A stretch of DNA of 64,000 bases. Source: Solea solea. Its lineage: Eukaryota > Chordata > Actinopteri > Pleuronectiformes > Soleidae. Position 1 is the stretch's first letter; the number at the start of each line of letters is the position of its first letter. Below, piece by piece: positions 1 through 10,381 of this stretch. The DNA lies in the NCBI RefSeq assembly GCF_958295425.1, contig NC_081154.1, forward strand, positions 15,540,938-15,604,937, read 5' to 3'. The position numbers were made by a program, and so were the translations under genes. Below the pieces are notes generated by a model that was given only the letters and a program-made list of their open reading frames with translations, did no database searches and was not told the origin of the DNA.

Positions 1-850
1 ACGAAGACTTGGCATTCAATAGTGCAGCTCTTGCCCTTCTTCAGCTGCAGACGTGTTGCCTAACAAGATCCTCTGCTCTCCTGTGCAGCAGGTGCCACCA
101 CTCCTCCGTTCTGCTCTGACAGGTATCCCATCTGACATTCAAATGGAGACTTCCCTGTGAGCAAGACCTGTGGGGGCCTCTGCAAGTGTGTTGAAGTGTG
201 ATGCAGTCAAGCAGTGCAACATGGTTTCTCCCGATTAACCAATTCCATCTTCTTATGTAACTGTGAGTTAAGAGGCCAAGGGGGAAAGAAGCAGTGGCGC
301 CTGAGGACGGAGGACTCGTGGTAGATCAAGAAGAGACGTGAATGAAGGTCCACAGTTCAAGAGTGACAAGTTGGGGTCTCAACACGTGCACTTACGAGGG
401 CTGTCACTTTTTATCTGAAATCCAAATATTGGTTCAAACTTGGAGGACCTCTTTGAGTACCATCTGTGAACTAATAACCATGTGGTCCATCACAGCTAGG
501 CCCGCTTGGCCCATCATATAAATGTGTTTTAGGGTTTGTGCTGTGAAGATGGGCTCACCTGTTACCTTATTTCCTTTAATGCAGGCAGAAGACACAACAG
601 TATGAACATGATTTTTGCTTGAGGGGTAGTTGTCGTCCCATAGTCTTTTGAGGACTGCACAGATGCCGAACAGGCGTGTGCACTTGTTCTGGGAATATGC
701 CTGGATGAAGACCAAGAACACAAATATTGTCAGTTTGTCATGCTGGAGAAAAGGACCAAGTATTCACAGTGACAACACGAGTGATGAGTCTCTCCCGGGA
801 TGAGCACAAGGTCACATCCAGGGGAGTTTCACTGATCCGTCGTGGTAAAT
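1..850 (-). pseudogene. Decayed Ty3/gypsy-type integrase fragment, cut by window edge
   Basis: Reading the minus strand in shifting frames gives a recognisable series of integrase landmarks in the correct order. An HPG motif lies near 697-710 and LKRLW near 638-652. A zinc-finger-like SACIKGNK near 566-589 appears to have lost one of its cysteines. A core segment RPQLVTLELW lies near 330-375, GATASFP near 290-305, GKSPFEC then MGYL near 120-156, and RRARAALL near 17-42. In Ty3/gypsy elements these belong to the zinc-binding domain, the catalytic core and the C-terminal region of integrase, which inserts the element's cDNA. Frameshifts and stops (for example between the HPG and LKRLW frames, and before RRARAALL) show it is dead. 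The longest open piece, 434-721, is part of this relic and not an independent gene. It continues beyond base 1. The family is inferred from motif order, without a database search. Confidence 0.7.
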
Positions 851-2140
851 AGTGGCTCCCTGCAGAGGCTCAAATGCAGACACCAGCAGTGGAAGAAGGC
901 ATTGATTTTTAATATTACACAGAGGGCAATAATCAATACAGTGATGGAGGGTGCCATATAAAGTATGCTCAAAGAGTGAAGTGGGTAATAGTATTGCCTA
1001 CTGCCAATTTATAATCTTTAATTTTGGCTGCATTTAGGGTAGAAATGGGGGCATTGCTGAGATGGTTGATTAAATTAATTCACAGCAAAGACTAATCAGC
1101 CATGTACAGGAGAATTCAATGATAGCACTGAGCTCTAATGGCACTTGCTCGCTTGCTGCCAAACATAATTTCAGAAATTCATAATGAGACTTGCATTGAA
1201 TTATCTCGGGTCAAATTTGTAATGACAGAAAAATTGGTCGGCTGACAATTTAATGCTAACACGAGGTGGTTATCATAAGACCATAGCTTCTGTCTGGGGG
1301 GCAGGGAGTTCAGTCAGTTGGTCTGTTTTAGATTAAGGCCCTTTAGGTCCGGTTTGGCTAGGACCCTCAAAGTCCCAAAAAACAGGATGATAGCTTAGTC
1401 ATAAGGTGTATATATGCAGAGAGACACTATATGATGGACATTTTAGCTACTTTATTTCATTGATGGATGATTTTTCTGACCAAAAACTGAAATCGCTCAC
1501 TTTACAGTAACAAAGTCTGTTCATTACTTTTGTTATTGTTGTTGTTGTTGTGGTTGTTGTTGTGAATGTACGGCAGGCTGTAGTCAACGATATATATAGC
1601 GCAATTTATTACTTATGGGAAACGTTTCAAGAGCAACAGGCTTACCTCCAAGCAGCACATCACAAGGGAGAAGTGGGTGTAATGCAAAAGACTTAGCTGG
1701 TGTTGGAGCCAGGTCAAACCAACCAATAGAAACTCTTCTCTCATCCACCAGCGTAGAACATCAGTATTTCTAAGCTTGTGGGACACAGGAACTGCTGTTA
1801 CCTGTTTGCAAACATTGGAGCCAATTATGTAAAACTGAAATTGACTTGAAAAATTGCAGATTTTGTCAATAGACTTTGGTGTGTGGTGTGAGCAGCCTAC
1901 TAATCACTCCTGTTGATTTTTGTTGTTGTTGTTGTTGTCATTATTCGTTCGTTAACAGAGACAATTAACATTACTTATGCTGCCTCCTTTAGCTCTGTCA
2001 AGTAATACTATCAGACCTTACTGGGCCTTTGCGTACGTGGTACAGTACGCAAAGTACACAACTCATGCGACAGGGGTTTGAATCTAACAAACATTTGTTG
2101 AAAAGTAAAAAAATAGATTAGATTTTATGGGGCGTCTTAC
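850..2140. other. Non-coding interval between two retrotransposon relics
   Basis: No coding sequence is recognisable. If the flanking integrase and protease pieces came from one element, reverse transcriptase and RNase H should lie here, but I could not read their motifs. The segment 955-1265 is AT-rich, free of simple repeats and full of TAATTA/ATTA-type sites, so it resembles a conserved non-coding element more than transposon sequence. Short (TTG)n runs occur at 1530-1563 and 1921-1938. Confidence 0.4.
2028..2053. repeat. 9-bp inverted repeat with 8-nt loop
   Basis: The arms TTTGCGTAC (2028-2036) and GTACGCAAA (2045-2053) are perfect reverse complements separated by GTGGTACA. A B-box-like GGTTTGAATCT follows near 2075-2085, so the hairpin may sit in a badly worn tRNA-derived SINE. 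Confidence 0.5.
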
Positions 2141-2565
2141 CGGCAGCCATGTTCTCAGTGAGAGCAAGTGGCCATATCTCAAGCCAGGTGTCAGTGCAGG
2201 GTGCTCATACAGGTTGGTCGGCACAGACTTTGTCTGAGTACTTCATATAGCAACACAAAAAAAAAGAACTATCCTCTCAAAGCTGCAAACTCAAACTTGG
2301 CCTGGGAGCCACTCTTGTAGACATTATAGACAGAGTTACTGATACAGTGGACACTATACTGCAGCTGTTCAAGAACCCATACAACCATAAATATCATCAG
2401 ACCAGGAGAGACCCAAGGGGAATGAAGCAGATAAAATGATACCTCCCTCTGGTGACAATCCTCCACTAGCTGGATAAGTGAGATAGCAACGTGATGAACT
2501 TTAACTGACACCAGTGCACATTCATCAAGGGCAGTAACCTTAATGGCTCCCTCCAGACAGGAGAA
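2140..2565 (-). pseudogene. Decayed Ty3/gypsy-type aspartic protease region
   Basis: The minus strand from about 2560 to 2269 is open for about 95 codons. It contains VTALDE, then a CHQREVSFYLLHSP block followed by a hydrophobic segment. This pattern matches the C-terminal half of the gag-pol protease region of fish Ty3/gypsy elements, where an RALD-like motif is followed by a strand ending SFYxxxSP and an LGxPWL-like segment. The last motif is eroded here. A weak continuation toward the start of reverse transcriptase is visible to about 2140, then similarity ends. It has the same strand and expected order as the integrase relic at 1-850, so both probably come from one insertion. No intact product can be made. 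Confidence 0.55.
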
Positions 2566-4304
2566 GTGTAATCCTCACTCACCACTCAGGGATGGGACAT
2601 TTGAGGGGGTTTGAAATGAGTAAAAACAAGCTATCGCTTCCAAAAAGTCAAAGTCTGCCACATGTCGTGATACAATAGCTGGATGGCAATTTTGTATGTG
2701 GAAAACATAGAACAACAACTTTAAATAAGATGTATAAATGTAAGTAAATGTACAAAAAAAAATGGTTTCATTATTTGGCACACATACTCGGATTGAATCT
2801 GAAGCCACAAATTGGTCCCCGGGAGATATGTTTTGGGTGACCAATTAAGTTGTGCTTCAGCTATCTCTTGGAAATAGCTGCTTTACCAATTCAAAATAAT
2901 ATTAGGTGTTACAGAAATGCCAGTAAAAAAAAATAGTCAGAAATGTTTTATTATGCACAAAATTTGCTCTTGTCACAATTTACATTGGGAATTGGGTCAC
3001 AGGAGTTTGTCATCTTTAAAAAGTGGGTCCCCATGTAAGAAGTTTGGGAAACACTGTCATAGAAACTTTCCCTTCTAACCCACTATTCAAAGGAATAAAA
3101 GCTCAAAAAAAATATATTTCAATAATTTGAATAAGTAACACCGCTGGAAGTCCTCCAATATGTTTCCTCTCAGAGAATCTTCAAATACGTGTGGTGTGGT
3201 TAAACGGAGCACAGTGAATTCCTGTGGGGGAAATGGTTGTCAACAGCCTGTCAAGTTCAAAAGCGTCTTCCAAGTAGGACATTACCTCTATTCTTAAATC
3301 TGTAAACAATGCAGTCGGACTCATCATGCAAATTAGCTGCGCTGATAATGAAAGATGTGATCCGTGCTGAAATGTGAAGAGTGGTGGAGTTATCACAGGG
3401 CTGCATTTATGTCAGTCATTGTCTATAATTTATGAAAAATCAGTGGAGAATCAAACCTCAGGGTTAGGCAAACTGTTACTGTGGAAACAATGCATTCACA
3501 ATGGAATCATTCTGGAGTCATGTGGGGACTATAAAGAGTTTGAAATGGATCCAAATTCTTTGCCGTGAGGCAGTCATGAATGATGTTTTGTAAGAGTGAT
3601 TATGGGGTGTTGGATATTGAACTGTTTCTTGCACGTGGTTAAATAATTCGCATGAGAAACATTTTCCTCTCTTCCCTACCTGCTTTTGTTCTCCTCCACT
3701 TTTCCTCCCCTCCCTTTCTTCTCCCTCTCCCCCACTTTCTTTCACTGTTGCACTAAGACGGCACATCGTTACAAATGCATCAATTCCCGGGGATAATTAT
3801 GACGGCCTACACTGAATATCTGCAAATTTCCCTTGACAAAATGGGTTTTCTTGAACTTGTCGATGACTCCTCTTCCGTAGGTGAAAGGCGACGTGTTCTA
3901 AAGAAGCAGATGGCAGCTTTTATAAATGTCACAACCCTACTTGTGTAAGTGGAAGCAATAGTGAATGGGAAACCAAAGAGTGTGTCTGTGTGTGTCACCT
4001 CCTGTGTCGTCTTCCACAACATCCGACTAAATTCAATGCCATGTTTCTGTTTAAAGCTGCAGCAGAGAAAGGAGCGCTTGTAGAATAGATTGTTGGGTTT
4101 CATCCACAAGTTATTGGAATGCTCACATTTTGAGGTTGCAGAAGCTCACTGCTGATATTGCATTTATTGTCCAACTCTCCTTTAAACCCTTTTGACTTTT
4201 AATCGCGATATTAACCCTTCTGTTGTCGCCGACAGGGTTTGCTACGCGTACTTCTCATTACTGTAACTCCCAGACCGGTTGTGATTTCGAAAATTCAAAA
4301 ACCT
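2566..4304. other. Intergenic, no gene recognised
   Basis: I see no coding sequence here. Around 3010-3055 there is a short stretch of the type GTGGGTCCCC...GTTTGGGAAACACTG that recurs in fish interspersed repeats. A related stretch lies near 52945-52980. A pyrimidine-rich tract lies at 3660-3740. Confidence 0.5.
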
Positions 4305-4416
4305 CAGACTGGCAATCTGTCCAGGGTGTGACTCTGCCTTTTGCCCTATGTCAGCTGAGTTTGGCACAGCACCCCCCCGTGACCCTCATGTGGAGGATAA
4401 AGCGGTAGAAGATGCA
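4305..4416 (+). repeat. 3' fragment of a common teleost interspersed repeat
   Basis: The segment runs from GACTGGCAATCTGTCCAGGG to GTGGAGGATAAAGCGGTAGA. This is the characteristic 3' end of an abundant fish repeat that usually terminates in (AATG)n. The same 3' end occurs at about 54030-54095. Only the 3' part is present here, which is a typical 5' truncation. The 61-codon plus-strand open frame over it is a translated repeat. Confidence 0.75.
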
Positions 4417-5144
4417 GAAAGCAGAGAAATGGAGCTTTGCGCCCATATACTTGTCATTACGGTAGCCCTGCATGTCGCGCATTTTTGATGTCCGCTTATT
4501 CCTAAACGGTTGAATAATTGCCTGATAACGAAAGTGAAAGTTATCTTGGAAAACGGAGCAGAAAGGAAAAAAAACACTCACTCATTGAACATTTTTTGAC
4601 AATTCTACAGCCATAAAATCAATAGAAATCCAGGCAGCCTCATTATCTTGATGGTCATAAGAGGGTTAAAGTGATATTTGACCAGTGATAATGTGTTTAA
4701 GTGTCATTCACTCCTGGGTAAAATGACCTGTCAATGCACTTGGGTTTTTTTTATCAACTTTACCTCCAATCAGCATTAATGGGAATGCCTGTCCTAGGTG
4801 AACACATTCATTTCTTCTTCGTCTCCTTTATTATTGGCCGTTATGCAAATTCTGGCTTCAAAGCTATATATCATTTGGTCATTAGCATAGCTGTCCATCC
4901 ATGAGTGTTTTTAGCAAACCTTACATCTTACAACTTAGGACAGCACAAAAACAGCACCTTTTATTAGCGCCTTAAAGTAATACCGGGCAACATTTCAGAC
5001 ACTGCGACACGCCTCCTCCTCCAACACTCCTCAGATCAGCACAATGTTGCAGAAAACAACAATGTCTTCCGACAAGGTACAGTCATTGTTCATGTTTTTT
5101 CAGGAATATTACTTTTATCACACAGTTATAGTCATTTTTGATGT
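4417..5144. other. Intergenic, no gene recognised
   Basis: This is an AT-rich non-coding stretch. I see no reading frame with family resemblance, no simple repeat of note and no RNA gene. Confidence 0.5.
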
Positions 5145-5415
5145 GTTTCCACCGGCTCGAATCGCCTCGGCGCGGCACAGTAAAGTTGCGTTTCCACTAG
5201 CAAGTACCTCCTCTGGCAAGATTCCAAGTGAACTGAGTAGGCGCTATGAGTAGGCGCTAAATACACCAGACTCCTCCGGAGGAGTCTGGTGTATTTAGCG
5301 CAGTGATGACTCCGCCCACGTTGAATAGGTACTATTTTGTAGTGGAAAACCAACATAAGCAGTGCCACGCTGTGGTGAGGCGAGGTGAGCTGGGATCATA
5401 GTGGATCATAGTGGG
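5145..5415. mobile_element. Fold-back (long terminal inverted repeat) element
   Basis: The left half begins GTTTCCACCGGCTCG and contains GCGTTTCCACTAG...AGTACCT. The reverse complement of the right half carries the same order: an AGCTCACCTCGCCTC block, GGTTTTCCACTAC, AGTACCT, then GGGCGGAGTCA. The element therefore folds on itself over roughly 130 bp per arm, with a perfect 48-bp palindrome in the middle. No transposase frame is present, so it is a non-autonomous DNA element. Related copies lie at 37706-38163 and 63611-64000. GGATCATAGT is repeated in tandem at the right end. The superfamily cannot be assigned by eye. Confidence 0.75.
5254..5301. repeat. Perfect 48-bp palindrome with no spacer
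   Basis: The arms 5254-5277 and 5278-5301 are exact reverse complements (the left arm starts GCGCTAAATACACCAGAC). They meet without a loop, so the site could extrude as a cruciform. Just left of it the 12-mer GAGTAGGCGCTA occurs twice, at 5235-5246 and 5248-5259. The second copy runs into the palindrome. Confidence 0.95.
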
Positions 5416-6126
5416 CCGTAAGCCACGTAAAATAAAGTAACAAGAAGTCAGGACCAAAAAACAAGCGATCAGACTCTTTTTCATTTCTTGGCCTCTTTTG
5501 AAAGCCTCTCTGGTTTTCGTTGGACTTGCCATGATCTCCGCTTCAGGCGTCCTAGTTTACATGCTGTGTACCATGAAGCGGAATGTTGCGCATGTGCACT
5601 TGGACCCAGTGGTCCGTCCCAGAGACAACTAAAGTATTAGAAACGCTTACGTTGTGGAAACGACCATTCATCATGTTTCCAGTCAATAGTAAAAGAAATG
5701 TAATGGATTTTTGTTAAGGTACAAATGTTGCCCTGTATTACTTTAAAGTTATTTACTCATCACTTTAAACATTGGACCAAAGAAGAAGAAAAAAATGGTG
5801 GTGTCACAGGGATGCGGAGGTGAAAACAACACCACAGCATAGACCGACCATTGGCATTGAGGGTTAATGTTTTTTTTAGCTCTTTCATCTGGACTCAAAC
5901 ATCCTGGGTAATTTAAAATGGCAGAGGCTTTATACTCTTTTCTTTTTTAAAGTTTATTTGCAGCCTAGGCAGTTGTTGCCAATGCTGGAGTAGCAATCAT
6001 TCTACTAAAGGCAACTGTATGCAGAATAGTGGAACAGTCAATCAGAGCACTCTCTCTCTCTCTCTGAACTGTCCCATATGATTACAATGACATTTTCTTA
6101 CAACATGGAAATATAGTTACTGGTTA
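5416..6126. other. Intergenic, no gene recognised
   Basis: No gene is visible. GTGGAAAC-type sequences near 5655-5690 hint at further debris of the fold-back family. A short (CT)n run lies at 6051-6065. Confidence 0.45.
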
Positions 6127-6486
6127 ACCCTGCAACAATCAATTCTCTTTTATTATATATTATTCTTTCTTGTTATCTTTTTTAATCTATGGATGATTTG
6201 GTCCATAAAATGTCAGAAACAGTAATAAAATATTGATCAGTGTTTCCCAAACCTCAGTGTCAGTGTCCCTAAAATTCACTGTCTCATTTTGTCCCTAGAC
6301 CAAATATATTCAGTTTAACTGCTGTGGAGGAGCAAAGAATGCCAGAACATAATCATATTTAACAAGATTAACTCACATAACTTGTTGGTTTGTGAAAGAA
6401 AACATTTCAACTGATTAACCAAAAAATGCTGGCAATTAATTCAGTAGTAGATTTACTAATTGATTAATGTATTGTTGTTGCATCCA
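6127..6486. repeat. Worn DNA-type repeat, CTGCAAC/GTTGCA termini
   Basis: The segment is bounded by CCCTGCAACAATCAATT and ATTGTTGTTGCATCC, which are inverted relative to each other. Its interior is AT-rich and includes GATCAGTGTTTCCCAAACCT. The same kind of boundary flanks 16664-16837 and 35669-35924. This matches a widespread fish repeat class ending in GTTGCAGCC. No coding frame. Confidence 0.55.
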
Positions 6487-6708
6487 CACACTCTTAGTGA
6501 AATTGCTTTGCACCACGGTGAAGATGACTTCGTAATAATATGCATAAAGCTCCAATAATGTCAAAGTTACCACAATAAAAAAAAAATAATTGGTCCATTC
6601 ACTTGTTAATTAAATATCCCACAATTAGTATTTTCGCTTCTGAGAGAAAGCTGAAGAAACAAGTTAATGGACCTTTTTCCACAACTGACATTTTGACACG
6701 TCTCAACA

Positions 6709-7160
6709 GGCAAAAGCACAGGTGTCGGTGATCACAGTAACAATGGCTCCGTTTAGTAGAAGTCAGGACTGTGTGAAATGACGGCACAAACGCTAAAAGC
6801 ACGGACGCTAAATGAAACTCAGCCATCTGTAATTTCATTATTTACACTTGTGCGTTTCCCTAATGTGACCTGTCAAAATGTGTGCTGCGAAAACTGGGCC
6901 CGTTGTGATTTGGAACGTCGAACAACAAACACACATCTCAAGTAAAGCAATCGTCTTTTTTCGTGTCGTACCGTATGGCAATTTTATTTGCCGTCGTGAG
7001 CCCATGTAGACGTTGTTTTAGGAGGAAAAGCACATGTGCCACTGATCTCATTAACAATGGCTGTGTTCAGTTCATGTGTGGCAGGACAGTGAGCCAGTGA
7101 ACCCACGTGCACCCTGACGCTGAGGGAACTAAATGGAACTCAGTCATTTGATTATCATTG
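6709..7160 (+). repeat. Two diverged copies of a ~135-bp unit
   Basis: 6709-6841 and about 7021-7160 share AAAAGCACA, then TAACAATGGCT, then CTAAATG(A/G)AACTCAG and ATTTxATTA in the same order and spacing. They are old direct repeats separated by about 180 bp, probably pieces of one interspersed repeat or a local duplication. Confidence 0.6.
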
Positions 7161-7384
7161 ATTGGATTATATTATATATTACATGGATTTGTGATTGGAA
7201 AATAAATATGCTTTAGAATAGCTCTCCAACACACTGACCCACTTTAAGCTCTGTATGAATTGTGAGTTCCTGAAATGACTGGGATGATGCCGGCTCCCTT
7301 TTGAAGTACTTAACAAAATAAACGACTAAGACTGTAATATTGGCAAGCAAGGCAGTCACCCAAATGAAATATTAATGGTCTTAT

Positions 7385-7780
7385 CTCATTTACGGTTATA
7401 AAGATAATGGACCATCACCACGATTGTTTTATTGCAATGCATGACACAATTGTCATATCATCCCATCCCTAATCGATAAATATTGAACTTTTGTTGAATT
7501 GCTATTAAAGAAAACTATATCGTGATGGAATTATTGCCTGCCTTTAAATATGCATTTAAAAAGAGACACTAATAAATATCTGAAGGCAGAGCAATAACTC
7601 ATATAACATACTGTATATCGCAGTATTATTTTCTTTTATATCAATACAACAAAGGTTTGGTTCATATTTATATGTTTATGCACTGTGCAAACACTGAGAA
7701 ATAACACTTTTTATTGCGATAACTTAATATCGATTCATTTGAAATGTGTATTTTTTGGCCATATCACCAACCCTAACTGT
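7385..7780 (-). repeat. Degenerate teleost repeat with 'cgatatggcc'-type ends
   Basis: Read on the minus strand it starts GGGTTGGTGATATGGCC, is AT-rich and carries ATCGATAT-like motifs. It ends near a GGGATGGGATGATATGAC segment. This resembles a very common class of short fish repeats. No coding capacity. Confidence 0.45.
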
Positions 7781-8000
7781 GACATGACCACTTAGTACGT
7801 TTCATGCACAGTGCGGTTGAGGTTGACTCCAACTGGACTACTTTCATTTTGCCAGTAGACAAGCAGCACTCGCAGGGGAATCGATTTATTGAATTAAGTG
7901 TATACGACTCACCTACACTAGGTGGCGATGTGCCCCCTCTCAGCTTATAAGTAGTAGGTCTTTACCAGTTGACTTACAATGTGAGGGATAGAAATTTACG

Positions 8001-8502
8001 CTGGCAGCTCTTGGTACTAGTCAAGTATAAAGTTCTCTATAAAGTCGTAGGGATACTTGAGTAAAAGTACACATATGTTACTAGAAAATGACTTTGGTAA
8101 AGTCACTTTTTAAAAGTCTTTAAGTATACAGTATGACATTTACTGTACTTAAGTATTAAAAAGTAATTTTCTGATATATGTGCTTAAGTTTTAGAAGTAA
8201 AAGTATTAAATAAAGTGAGGAGTTAGGATTGAGCTATGGTCACTCAGAGGTAGGGCGAGCTGTCTTACCAACTGGAAGGCTGTGGGTTCAATTCCTGGCT
8301 CTACAGACCATAATACCAACTCTTCTTCTTCTGATGTTATTTGGTAGTAACGAGTAATAAAGATAGTTTGAGGAAATGTAGTGGAGTAAAAGATAAAGTT
8401 GCTAGAAATAGAAACAACAAAGTAAAGTACAGGTACGTGAGTATTGTACTTAAGTGTACTGTAACAAAGTATTTGTACTTTGTTACTTTACAACACTGCC
8501 AG
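8001..8502. mobile_element. Short DNA element rich in AAGTACTTAAGTA motifs
   Basis: The segment begins CTGGCAG and ends CTGCCAG. It is filled with AAGTAAAAGTA, TACTTAAGTA and TTGTACTTTGTTACTTT, the signature of an abundant fish non-autonomous element. It is interrupted at 8230-8333 by a tRNA-derived SINE, so the real element is about 400 bp. The 65-codon plus-strand open frame at 8341-8538 lies mostly in this repeat and is not a gene. Confidence 0.65.
8230..8333 (+). mobile_element. tRNA-derived SINE nested in the DNA element
   Basis: A tRNA-like head is visible. An A-box-like region TGGTCACTCAGAGGTAGGG starts near 8237, and a B box GGTTCAATTCC lies at 8285-8295 with usual tRNA spacing. A short CTT-rich tail follows. 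The A box is degraded, so it is a SINE head and not a functional tRNA gene. Confidence 0.65.
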
Positions 8503-8564
8503 TCAAGCAGCATACTCCATATACAGCATATTGTTTAAGCTGACAGAGCAGTGTCTCAGACTCT

Positions 8565-8610
8565 TAACATACATGTAAACATGTCAGTTAACATGTTTAC
8601 ATGTATGTTA
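8565..8610. repeat. Perfect 20-bp inverted repeat, 6-nt loop
   Basis: TAACATACATGTAAACATGT (8565-8584) and its exact reverse complement (8591-8610) flank CAGTTA. The stem is AT-rich and contains repeated ACATGT motifs. Nothing outside the arms pairs. It could be a very short inverted-repeat insertion or a cruciform-forming site. Confidence 0.95.
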
Positions 8611-8960
8611 CCTGGTTTCAGTCAGACTAACACATTCAGTCTTTTCAGGGGTATTTTTTCTAATAAAAGTACTTTTTTTAAGAATCCAAATTAAAAGAGC
8701 TGATGAGAACCTGACAGTGTTTTTCATTGTGATTAACAGCAAGTGGCGCTACACATAAAAACTAAACAAACAAACAAACAAACAAAAGCACCACACTGTC
8801 CCCTGTGAGCTGTAAAACAACAACAGTGGATTTGCTCACTGTCCACGGGGGTATCAACTTGAAGTCAGTGCTCTAACTCACTCGGAAATGATGAGCCTCA
8901 GCCTGATGTGCGTTTGCTGTGTTTGTTCGTGTGTGCCGCCGGTGGAAGACGTCGGGGCGC

Positions 8961-9076
8961 TCTCCTCCTCCTCCTCCTCCTCCTCCTTCTCCTCCTCCTG
9001 CACCTCCACCTCACCCATCCCTTCCTCTCTGGGTGTGTCCACCACGCGGAGTGTGTGTGTGTGTGTGTGTGTGTGT
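8961..9076 (+). repeat. (CTC)n and (GT)n microsatellites
   Basis: A CTC/TCC tract at 8961-8999 is followed by (GT)n at 9051-9076. They create overlapping Ser-, Leu- and Pro-run open frames on the plus strand and Glu-run frames on the minus strand, all spurious. Confidence 0.9.
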
Positions 9077-9379
9077 TTGCATGTGTGTTGCTGCCGCCTC
9101 CCTCTGCCTCCTGTCTGTAGCTGCAGAGCTTTAACCAACAGCATCTTTTTTTTTTTTCCCCACATGATCCAGCACAATATTTTCTCTCCTCTTCGTTTAC
9201 CTTTTCCCTGATTAAGGAGTTAGTGAAGGAGGGACGCGAGGGGGAGTCTGGGGGTGAGACATGGGGCAGTCACTACTACACTAGTCACTTTTGGAGTATT
9301 GAGGACGCCCGGATGGGATGAAATCCACATCAGCCACAACGTAGTGAGCCAGCCTCCTCCTCCCATCTCTCTCTCTCCC

Positions 9380-9600
9380 TATAGTCTGCAGCCTCTAAGA
9401 ACAGCCGCCGCATCATTTTTTTCTGAGCAGCAGTCCCCCCTCCCTCCCTCCCTCCCTCTCTCCATCCGCTCTCTTCTCTCCATCTCCCTCTTTTTTTTTC
9501 TGCTGCTTGCCTTGCACCACTGAGGGAATGCAGCGAAGGTAGACGAAGCGCAGACGCTCACCCTCTCTCTCTTTCTCTCCTTTTCTCTCTTTTTTTTCAC
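9380..9600 (+). repeat. Polypyrimidine tracts in the 5' region
   Basis: Long C/T-only runs, including (CCCT)n at 9435-9462, T-rich runs near 9490 and 9590, and CTCTCT blocks. They contrast with the purine-rich block at 9950-10035 on the same strand. Non-coding. Confidence 0.85.
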
Positions 9601-9639
9601 ACCCACCTATGTCGGATCTATCATCACAGTGAGGGACTG

Positions 9640-9664
9640 CACAGACAGACAGACAGACAGACAG
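9640..9664 (+). repeat. (CAGA)n microsatellite
   Basis: Tandem ACAG units in the nrg3 5' region. Confidence 0.9.
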
Positions 9665-9949
9665 GCACTCACACACACACGCATACAGCGGCTGTCACAC
9701 GGGGAGACTATAGTCGGATGTTGGGACCAGGATCAGCTGGATTTAGCCCGAGACTCCGGACATCAACACCGCCCAAGATCCACATCACCCTCTCTTTTCT
9801 GTCTTGCTTCAATTTCGGTGCTTTGTTGTTTTTTGTTGTTTTTTTTTTTCCTCACCCCGCACATCTGGATTATCAAACAGCAGGGAGCAACAAAAAAGGT
9901 TTGGTCGGGAAGGGAATGAGGAACTGGAAGAGGCAAACTTGAGTTATAC

Positions 9950-10060
9950 CCGCGAGAGAGAGAGAAAGAGAGAAGCAAAGGAGCGAAAGGGGAGAAGGTT
10001 CACAAGAGGGGGAGAAAAAAAAGGGGAGCTGAAGCAACACAAATCAAAGAGGAATAAAGA
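9950..10060 (+). repeat. Purine-rich tract
   Basis: GAGAGAGAAAGAGAG and AAAGGGGAGAAGG-type sequence with few pyrimidines. It is strand-asymmetric opposite to the tract at 9380-9600. Confidence 0.8.
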
Positions 10061-10325
10061 AACAACCTGTGTTTTATTGTTATTATAGGACCGTATATGC
10101 GGCGCGATAATCAACCATCAGAGAGTGCTGCTGGAGGTGCTGTCGTTGTTGATTCACGCACACACACATGGATTTACAGCTCCGGTGTGCAGCTCAGCAC
10201 GCAGAGGGTCGATATCCCTCCCTGCTCCTTTTCGCGTCGGCTTTTTTAACAAGCGACTGAAGCGTCCTGGGATTTATCATCGCTTCGTTAACGCGGGACT
10301 ACAGCGGCAGCGAGGTGTCGTCCAA

Positions 10326-10326
<1 letters not shown>

Positions 10327-10381
<55 letters not shown>

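Noticed and set aside
566..700. Apparent 135-nt minus-strand exon (phase 0/0) with a strong acceptor (TTCATCCAG) and donor (GTAACAGGTGAG)
   Set aside because: The encoded residues fit the zinc-binding part of a Ty3/gypsy integrase, and the flanking frames continue that domain. The splice-like signals are therefore taken as coincidental.
8878..9211. Overlapping open frames of 70-107 codons on both strands
   Set aside because: They translate CTC and GT microsatellites into Ser/Leu/Pro/Cys or Glu runs, with no family resemblance.
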